Shown: piece after piece, positions 7,598-11,959 of the stretch | Layout of the letters: each line of letters opens with the position of its first letter | How positions within the stretch are numbered: the first letter of the stretch is position 1 | NCBI GenBank assembly: GCA_945861255.1 | Contig: CAMAUG010000094.1 | Span: 1 to 11,959 of the forward strand | Source: Candidatus Sulfopaludibacter sp. SbA3 | Lineage (GTDB): Bacteria > Acidobacteriota > Terriglobia > Bryobacterales > Bryobacteraceae | Reading direction: 5' to 3' | DNA length: 11,959 bases | The notes under the pieces: model-generated | What the model was told of the DNA's origin: nothing | What the model saw: the letters and a program-made list of their open reading frames with translations, nothing else | Databases searched by the model: none | Made by a program: the position numbers and the translations under genes

Positions 7598-8718
7598 TGC
7601 ACTTGAACCGCTTGGCCCACGGCCGCATCAATCGCTTCCAGCACGTGCGCATCGGCGACGCCGGAAACAATCGCCACCGCGCCGATCTTTACCGGCAGAA
7701 CGAAATGCACCTGGCCCTGCACCGTCTTCTTGTCTGAGCCCAAACGCGCCAGCAGATTCGTGGCGGAAATCCCTTCCAGTGAAGGAATCGGGCCGTAGCG
7801 GCGAATCGCGCCATGAATAGCCGCCGCATCGGCGGCGTTCAGGCGCCCGCTGAGTTCGGCGATGCCGGTGGCGGCGTGCATGCCGAAGGCCACCGCCTCT
7901 CCATGCAGGAAGCGCTCGTAATGCGTCTCGGCTTCGAGCGCATGCCCCACCGTGTGGCCGAAGTTCAGGATGCGCCGCAGATCGCCCTCACGCTCGTCGG
8001 CGGTGACCACTTCGGCTTTGATCTTCACCGCGCCGGCGATGATCGCGTCCACCGTTTCCGGCTCGTGCGCGATGACGCGGTCCGCCCGGTCCGCCAGTAT
8101 GCCGAACAATTCGGCGTCGCGAATCACGCCGCACTTGACGATCTCATACAATCCCGCGCGATACTCGCGCTCCGGCAATGTGTCCAGCACTTCAGGATCG
8201 ATCAAGACCACCACCGGCTGATAAAACGCGCCCACCAGATTCTTACCCGCCACCAGATTGACACCGGTCTTGCCGCCCACCGCCGCGTCCACTTGCGCCA
8301 GCAGCGTGGTGGCGATCTGAATCACCGGAACTCCGCGCATGAATACCGCCGCCAGGAAGCCCGCAACATCGGTCACGATTCCGCCGCCGAACGCGACGAT
8401 GACACTGGAGCGGTCGCCGCCCGCATCCATCATTTGTTCCGCCAGCGCCTCCACCTCCGCCATGCGCTTGCGCGGTTCGCCGCCCGGAAAAAACAAGACC
8501 TTGTGGTCGCGGCCTCCCAGTGCTTTTTCTACGCGCCCGCCGTGAAAACCCCACACATCGGCGGTGGTTACCACGAAAATCCTGCCCGCTCGGGCCGGCA
8601 GAAATTCGGTGACCCGGGCGATGCATCCTCGCTCTACGATGGCGTCATAGGCGCGCTGCTGCGTCTGAACGCGATAACTGGCCATACGTTCGTTGTACCA
8701 TGGGCTATTGCCGCCCAT
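7594..8718 (-). CDS. aroB: 3-dehydroquinate synthase (AroB)
   Basis: AroB is the second enzyme of the shikimate pathway, converting DAHP to 3-dehydroquinate using NAD+ and a divalent metal. From the ATG at 8718 it has 374 residues, close to the family norm. The NAD-binding glycine stretch VAFGGGIVTDVAGF is at 108-121, and VDAAVGGKTGVNL at 143-155. The lysine/zinc region LYEIVKCG spans 190-197 with Glu192. LNFGHTVGHALE at 251-262 supplies His255 and His259, and LHGEAVAFGM at 271-280 supplies His272. Glu192, His255 and His272 are the expected metal ligands. I chose 8718 because AGGGA lies seven bases upstream. A second in-frame ATG at 8685 has no good site but would also leave a complete domain. 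The open frame continues to 8808 without added homology. The gene is first of a two-gene unit with menG, and its 5' end overlaps the divergent exchanger gene. Confidence 0.96.
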   Translation of the reverse strand: MGGNSPWYNERMASYRVQTQQRAYDAIVERGCIARVTEFLPARAGRIFVVTTADVWGFHGGRVEKALGGRDHKVLFFPGGEPRKRMAEVEALAEQMMDAGGDRSSVIVAFGGGIVTDVAGFLAAVFMRGVPVIQIATTLLAQVDAAVGGKTGVNLVAGKNLVGAFYQPVVVLIDPEVLDTLPEREYRAGLYEIVKCGVIRDAELFGILADRADRVIAHEPETVDAIIAGAVKIKAEVVTADEREGDLRRILNFGHTVGHALEAETHYERFLHGEAVAFGMHAATGIAELSGRLNAADAAAIHGAIRRYGPIPSLEGISATNLLARLGSDKKTVQGQVHFVLPVKIGAVAIVSGVADAHVLEAIDAAVGQAVQVQ

Positions 8719-9910
8719 CGTATTTTCCCTGTTCTTTTCCTTCCTACTGTTCGCCGCCCCGTTGCAGGAGCACGGTGCCGGTACAGTCCTGTGGACCGCG
8801 CCGGCCATCCTGATTGCCGCCTTGATGATCGCTTGGGCGGCGGAAGCTTCGCAGTATTTCGTGGCGCAAGGCTTCGCGCTGGCTATTCTGGCTTGGCTGC
8901 AAACACTGCCGGAGTTCGCGGTGGAGGCCGTGCTCGCGTGGCATCAGCAGACCCATCTGCTCTTGGCTAACCTCACTGGCGCGCTACGCCTGCTGACAGG
9001 GATTGGATGGCCGCTGATCTATCTCACCGCGGCTTGGTTCCAGAGGCGCCGCACGGGCATTCCACTGCGCAGAATCGAACTCCAGGAGCATCACGCCGTG
9101 GAGGTGGTCGGTTTGATGGTGCCGCTGCTCTATATTCCCGTAATCGCGATCAAGGGCACGCTCACTATCTACGACGCGCTGGTGCTCGGCGCCATCTACG
9201 CAGGGTATCTGTGGATATTGAGCCGGCTTCCGGCCGAAGACCATGAAGAAATCGACGACCTGGAAGCCATCCCGCGCTCCATTGTGCTGGCCCCGCGCCG
9301 CAGGCGCATCATTTCCATTTCCGTGTTGTTTCTCGCCGGCGGGGCGTTGATCTATTTCAGCGCGGAACCGTTTCTGTCCAGCCTGCTGGCGCTGGCTGTC
9401 CTGGCCGGCATGCCGGAATTCGTGTTCGTACAATGGATCGCGCCGCTGGTGAGCGAATTTCCGGAAATGGCTTCCACGCTTTACTGGGCGCGCCGCGAAA
9501 ATCGTGGCGCCATGGCGCTGATGAACATGGTCTCCAGCAACATCAACCAGTGGACCATGTTGACCGGCATGCTGCCCATCGTATATTCGTTCAGCGTCGG
9601 GACGGCTGCGCCCATCGTGTTTGACGATAAACAGCAGCTGGAGCTGTGGCTCACGCTCGGCCAGGCCCTGATGGGTTTGATTTTCCTGATGAACATGGAA
9701 CTGGTCTGGTGGGAGGCCACCGCGCTCGGCGTGCTGTTCGCGATTCCGTTCATCAGCAGCACGGCCTCGTTGGCGGTCATGTGGATCTACTTCGCCTGGG
9801 CCGCCGTGGAGGTGATCCGCATGGTGGCGGGCCGCCGCAAACCGAAAGCGTTCCCTCTGTTCGCCCACGTGTGGAAAACGCACATCGTGCGGGCCGTGAG
9901 CGCGCATTAG
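8693..9910 (+). CDS. Divergent Na+/Ca2+ (CAX-like) exchanger membrane protein
   Basis: This 405-residue integral membrane protein has the two-fold repeat layout of the Ca2+/cation antiporter superfamily, which exchanges cations across the inner membrane. Repeat 1 spans about 45-112: AAEASQYFVAQGFALAILAWLQTLPE, followed by ANLTGAL. Repeat 2 spans about 223-295: SAEPFLSS, then SEFPEMAS at 254-261 and NMVSSN at 278-283. A cytosolic acidic loop (AEDHEEIDDLEA, 181-192) separates the halves. The superfamily's usual GTSLPE and GN-GSN motifs are altered in both repeats, though the Pro-Glu pairs remain, so transport specificity is uncertain. The start is unclear: TTG at 8693 (or TTG at 8708) keeps the first membrane helix (about 7-22) but overlaps the aroB start. 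No ATG exists before about 8826, which would cut into repeat 1. No strong ribosome site is seen for any of these. Confidence 0.8.
   Translation: MYHGLLPPIVFSLFFSFLLFAAPLQEHGAGTVLWTAPAILIAALMIAWAAEASQYFVAQGFALAILAWLQTLPEFAVEAVLAWHQQTHLLLANLTGALRLLTGIGWPLIYLTAAWFQRRRTGIPLRRIELQEHHAVEVVGLMVPLLYIPVIAIKGTLTIYDALVLGAIYAGYLWILSRLPAEDHEEIDDLEAIPRSIVLAPRRRRIISISVLFLAGGALIYFSAEPFLSSLLALAVLAGMPEFVFVQWIAPLVSEFPEMASTLYWARRENRGAMALMNMVSSNINQWTMLTGMLPIVYSFSVGTAAPIVFDDKQQLELWLTLGQALMGLIFLMNMELVWWEATALGVLFAIPFISSTASLAVMWIYFAWAAVEVIRMVAGRRKPKAFPLFAHVWKTHIVRAVSAH
8726..8730 (-). promoter_or_regulatory. Ribosome binding site deciding the aroB start
   Basis: On the minus strand AGGGA at 8730-8726 lies seven bases before the ATG at 8718. 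The whole stretch up to 8750 is purine-rich. The alternative ATG at 8685 has no comparable site, so this favours the longer form. The same bases encode part of the first membrane helix of the divergent exchanger on the plus strand. Confidence 0.55.
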
Positions 9911-9972
9911 TTCTTTCCACCCGCTGGCCGCCCGCCGGTCTTTCACGACACAATACGTGATGGGGCACAATT

Positions 9973-9985
9973 GGAGGGAGGGAAG
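9973..9985 (+). promoter_or_regulatory. Strong purine-rich ribosome binding site before ATG 9992
   Basis: The GGAGGGAGGGAAG tract at 9973-9985 ends six bases before the ATG at 9992. It is the best Shine-Dalgarno match in this part of the window. It argues that translation really begins at 9992, although that frame stops after 17 codons. Confidence 0.5.
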
Positions 9986-9991
9986 ACTAAG

Positions 9992-10045
9992 ATGAAATTC
10001 TTCCGGCCCGTGTGCTCTTCTCGGCCTCGCTTGGATCACCTGTAA
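9992..10045 (+). other. 17-codon open frame, likely 5' part of a frameshifted gene
   Basis: The ATG at 9992 has an excellent ribosome site but the frame ends at TAA 10043-10045 after 17 residues (MKFFRPVCSSRPRLDHL). If one base is removed near 10005-10013, the reading becomes MKFFRPV-ALLGLAWITC-KEGDMRAAINHL. That is a plausible signal-sequence start running straight into the next gene's frame. It is therefore probably the displaced start of the downstream gene. Alternatives are a short leader peptide whose stop lies just before the next gene's own GGAAGG site, or a sequencing error. Confidence 0.45.
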
Positions 10046-10055
10046 GGAAGGCGAT

Positions 10056-10355
10056 ATGCGCGCGGCGATCAATCACCTTGGGGAACTCCTCGAGGCCGGC
10101 AGTGCGGGCAAGTTGTCTAACGCCGAATCCAGGCGGTACCTGCGGCGCGCGCATTTCAATCGCGCCTGCTACCGGGCGGTGATCGGCGATGAGCAATTGG
10201 CTCTCGACGATGTGCGCGCCTCGAAGACAATCGCGCAAGCGAATGGCGATTTGGAAGATTGGCGGACAAGCCTGGGGAGGGATCTGGCGCCGGGAGGGCA
10301 GTTGACTTCGTTAACCGCTCGCTTCCCGTTGGAAGTGGAGCAACTGAAGAGTTAG
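10056..10355 (+). CDS. Small TPR-like protein, probably 5'-frameshifted
   Basis: This 99-residue soluble, mostly helical protein is not a recognised family. Two stretches look like tetratricopeptide repeat units: MRAAINHLGELLEAG at the start, and AHFNRACYRAVIGDEQLALDDVRASKTIA at about 32-60, with the Asn-Arg-Ala and Gly-Asp-(5)-Asp spacing common in TPR helices. Such repeats usually mediate protein contacts. A GGAAGG site 4-10 bases before the ATG could drive independent translation. However, the frame remains open and TPR-like upstream (KEGD before the Met), and a signal-like segment continues back to about 10014. This suggests the original protein began at 9992 in another frame. The gene follows the exchanger by 145 bases and has no co-directional neighbour downstream. 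It may be a decaying remnant. Confidence 0.5.
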   Translation: MRAAINHLGELLEAGSAGKLSNAESRRYLRRAHFNRACYRAVIGDEQLALDDVRASKTIAQANGDLEDWRTSLGRDLAPGGQLTSLTARFPLEVEQLKS

Positions 10356-10403
10356 CTCAGCCAGTACTACTTAAGCGGCAATGTATCGAAATTCATCATG
10401 GCT

Positions 10404-10429
10404 CTATTCTCCAGCTGTTACTAGAATAG
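10404..10429. repeat. 7-bp perfect inverted repeat after the TPR-like gene
   Basis: CTATTCT at 10404-10410 and AGAATAG at 10423-10429 are exact reverse complements with a 12-base loop. The structure starts 48 bases after the TPR-like stop. It could weakly terminate that transcript, but no T-run follows. Confidence 0.4.
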
Positions 10430-10442
10430 CATGGGCATCAAG

Positions 10443-10465
10443 ATAGCTGGCTTCACATAGCTGGC
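10443..10465. repeat. Direct repeat ATAGCTGGC, 14-base period
   Basis: ATAGCTGGC occurs at 10443-10451 and again at 10457-10465. Two copies only, so this is not an array. It may be a protein site pair or a small duplication. Confidence 0.5.
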
Positions 10466-10611
10466 ACCCGCCGCACCTGTGAATCTATCAGCCCTTCCGG
10501 TGGCGGCTCATCGCGTGGCCGCCGACACCCGTCGCGGACCGGGCGCGTCGAGTACCGTGGTGGGAGCCCGCATCGGACCCCCACCGGTTCACCTCACCTC
10601 ACCGCACTAGT

Positions 10612-10629
10612 CGCCGTTCGGAGACGGCG
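10612..10629. repeat. 6-bp perfect hairpin
   Basis: CGCCGT at 10612-10617 pairs with ACGGCG at 10624-10629 around a six-base loop. On the minus strand it lies 143 bases past the permease stop. A terminator role is possible but unsupported by a T-run. Confidence 0.35.
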
Positions 10630-10771
10630 GAAAGCAAATGATAGGATCTCCCATGACTCACACCCCTTTCTGCCCACTGGGCCGACGCCCATTTCAGGCG
10701 CGCCTCACAGTAACTGGGGATTCCAGGTTTTCCGCTCCGGCAAACCGCCATCCTGTTCGAACCGCGATTCG

Positions 10772-11812
10772 TCAGACTCTTTCCCGAAGCGCCACCGCAG
10801 GTTCCATGCCGGAAGATTTCCACGAAGCAAGCGTGCAGGCCGCCAGGCTCATGACGATGACAACTCCGGCGGCGGCGGCCAAGACACCAACGTCAGGATT
10901 CTTGGCTCCCATCCGGAACGCAGCCAGCCAGCGCGTGGCGAACGCCGCTCCTGCGGCTCCCAGCGCGACTCCCGCCAGCGCCATCGCGGCGCTTTCGCGC
11001 ACGGTCAGCGCGAGCACCGCTCCACGCCCGGCTCCGAGCGCTTTCCGCATTCCCATCTCGCGGCGCCGCCGCAGCGTGGTGCCGGCAACCGTTACGTACA
11101 AGCCCGCAAGCGCAAGTAGCAGTGCACAGGCCGCGGCCGCCATCGTCAGGCGCACGCCGATTCTGATGCCGAACAGCGCTCCGCCCTCCACGGATTCGCG
11201 CAGCGGCCGGATCTCGCTCACCGGCTGCCCCGCGTCGATGCCGCGCGCCGCCGCCAGCGTTGCGGAAACCAACGCCTCCGGAGCACCCTTGGTCTTCACG
11301 TGCAGCACCATGCGGGAAGCGGGACTCTGCGCGAATGGAAGATATAGAAACGGTTTCGGCGATTCGCTCAAATCGAAGTACTTCGCGTCTTGTACGACGC
11401 CCACTACTTCCACCCTGCGTCCATCCATTTGCATGGTTTGCCCGAGAGCGGTTCTCTCGCGCCGCTCAAAGCGCCGCGCCAGCTCCCGGTTGATCACTGC
11501 GGCGCGCGGGCTCTCGATTCTGTCGCCGGAGGTGAACGCGCGGCCCTCCAGCACAGGCATCCGCATCACCGTGAAATATTCCGGGGTCACCGCATTGCTC
11601 CACGCCGCAAGCGGGCCGTCCTCCCCATCAATCCGCACTTGCTTCTGCGCGGCCGTCATGCCGAACGGCACGGACTGCGCCAGCGCGGCCTGCTCCACGC
11701 CCGGCAGCGCGGTCACGCGGTCCAGCAGTTCCCGGTAAAATTCGCGTGTGCGCGCCGCGTCCGTGCGTACCTGCGCCGGATCGAATGCCATGGTCAGGAC
11801 ATGGTCCACTCG
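10772..11812 (-). pseudogene. ADOP-type FtsX/MacB permease, C-terminal remnant cut by an IS
   Basis: About 345 residues remain from the C-terminal half of an ADOP-type permease, a protein of roughly 800-900 residues with duplicated MacB-periplasmic and FtsX domains. The fragment begins in the second periplasmic domain at VDHVLTMAFDP, continues through FYRELLDRVTALPGVEQAALAQSVPFG, and ends with the last FtsX domain. That domain has helices near 220-245, 275-295 and 310-330, the hallmark RRRREMGMRKALGAGRG, and a terminal MEPAVALRERV. The N-terminal ATP-coupling and first permease half is absent. The reading frame meets a stop at 11845 and family similarity ends around 11812, exactly where insertion-sequence DNA starts. 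A GTG at 11809 would allow a fragment to be made, but nothing suggests it would function. The missing 5' part may lie beyond the IS, outside the window. Confidence 0.85.
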
Positions 11813-11959
11813 CAGTAGTGTCCGGCTATAAGTCGAGCAGGCTCAACTGGTTAGAAAATAGGTCTGATTTTTCCTGGGAGTAAGTGTCGTCAAAGGCCCG
11901 TAGAATGGGCGTTTGCTCGAACAAGGTGACGCTGAGAACCTGTAGGATTTGGTAGAGGG
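11813..11959 (-). mobile_element. Partial IS element (IS4-like), terminal end at about 11813
   Basis: Only the transposase 3' end and one terminus are in view. The transposase stop is 13 bases from the point where permease similarity begins. Those bases, CAGTAGTGTCCGG at 11813-11825, are therefore the probable outer end of the terminal inverted repeat. The other end and any target-site duplication are outside the window, so the exact boundary is inferred. Confidence 0.6.
11826..11959 (-). CDS. IS4-family-like transposase, last 43 codons
   Basis: The minus-strand frame is open from the window edge to a TAG at 11826-11828, encoding 43 residues. They contain LYQILQVLSVTLFEQTPIL and the ending SNQLSLLDL. 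Both resemble the C-terminal tail of IS4-family DDE transposases, where a QILxxLS-FEKTPI segment and a closing NQLxLFD are common. The catalytic DDE residues lie outside the window. Family identity rests on recalled C-terminal pattern only. The adjoining end sequence and the truncated neighbour support a mobile element. Confidence 0.75.
   Translation of the reverse strand, partial: LYQILQVLSVTLFEQTPILRAFDDTYSQEKSDLFSNQLSLLDL

Larger units (their letters stand above)
10356..10771. other. 416-base non-coding stretch with small repeats and palindromes
   Basis: No supportable gene is present between the TPR-like gene and the permease remnant; short open frames here have no recognisable content. 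The left 110 bases are relatively AT-rich and the centre (about 10495-10600) is very GC-rich. It holds an AGAATAG-type hairpin (10404-10429), a 9-base direct repeat (10443-10465), CCGGTGG/CCACCGG arms (10497-10503 and 10581-10587), a tandem TCACC repeat (about 10589-10603) and a CGCCGT/ACGGCG hairpin (10612-10629). This is compatible with degenerate mobile DNA or a structured RNA, but I recognise neither. Confidence 0.5.

Noticed and set aside
7813..8970. 385-codon plus-strand open frame opposite aroB
   Set aside because: The minus strand carries all AroB active-site motifs. The plus frame has only His/Arg/Gln-rich sequence.
10031..10041. TTGGATCACCT resembling the 3' end of 16S rRNA
   Set aside because: The match stops before the CTCCTT tail, and there is no upstream 16S sequence. 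It lies in the signal-like coding region, so chance similarity.
8984..10072. 362-codon minus-strand open frame opposite the exchanger
   Set aside because: The predicted protein is Gln/His/Arg-rich and featureless. The plus strand encodes membrane helices with exchanger repeats.
10638..11738. 366-codon plus-strand open frame opposite the permease
   Set aside because: It is antisense to a clear ADOP domain. Its composition is Ala/Ser/Arg/Pro-rich with no motif, a mirror effect of GC-rich codon use.
1..11959. CRISPR array, tRNA, rRNA, toxin-antitoxin or defence system
   Set aside because: No regularly spaced repeats of sufficient length, no cloverleaf or rRNA blocks, and no recognisable defence gene were found on either strand.

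Overview
The window is a GC-rich bacterial chromosomal segment. It reads best as an Acidobacteria-type genome (Solibacter/Bryobacter-like). This rests on a C-terminal piece of an 'acidobacterial duplicated orphan permease' (ADOP) type FtsX/MacB protein, a MenG quinone methylase, and the general codon and GC character. The taxonomic call is inference; there is no rRNA or other marker in the window.

Layout from left to right: (1) 1-497 (+), the 3' part of a MacB/LolD-type ABC transporter ATPase; (2) 521-3256 (-), a secreted two-domain M16 zinc peptidase, convergent with it; (3) 3257-3468, a divergent spacer with two inverted repeats; (4) 3469-4416 (+), an ATP-grasp ligase of unknown substrate; (5) 4575-5366 (-), an N-terminally membrane-anchored FkbM-type methyltransferase; (6) 5651-6754 (+), a polytopic membrane protein resembling GT-C glycosyltransferases, divergent from it; (7) 6833-8718 (-), aroB then menG/ubiE, coupled by a 4-base overlap; (8) 8693-9910 (+), a divergent Na+/Ca2+-exchanger-like membrane protein whose 5' end overlaps that of aroB; (9) 9992-10355 (+), a small TPR-like gene that appears split by a frameshift at its signal sequence; (10) 10356-10771, a non-coding stretch with several small repeats and palindromes; (11) 10772-11812 (-), an ADOP permease C-terminal remnant; (12) 11813-11959 (-), the end of an IS4-type insertion sequence, including the last 43 codons of its transposase, abutting and apparently truncating the ADOP gene.

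Functional links: AroB makes 3-dehydroquinate, the first cyclic intermediate toward chorismate, and chorismate is the precursor of menaquinone, whose final methylation MenG performs, so the coupled pair brackets one pathway. The FkbM methyltransferase and the GT-C-like protein form a divergent pair that could act on a surface glycan, but nothing shows the substrate. The rest looks like unrelated single genes. I found no CRISPR array, tRNA, rRNA or clear multi-gene defence system. The items most worth following are the frameshifted TPR-like gene, the IS/ADOP junction, the overlapping divergent aroB/exchanger starts, the non-canonical exchanger, and the orphan ATP-grasp ligase with a cysteine-bearing loop.
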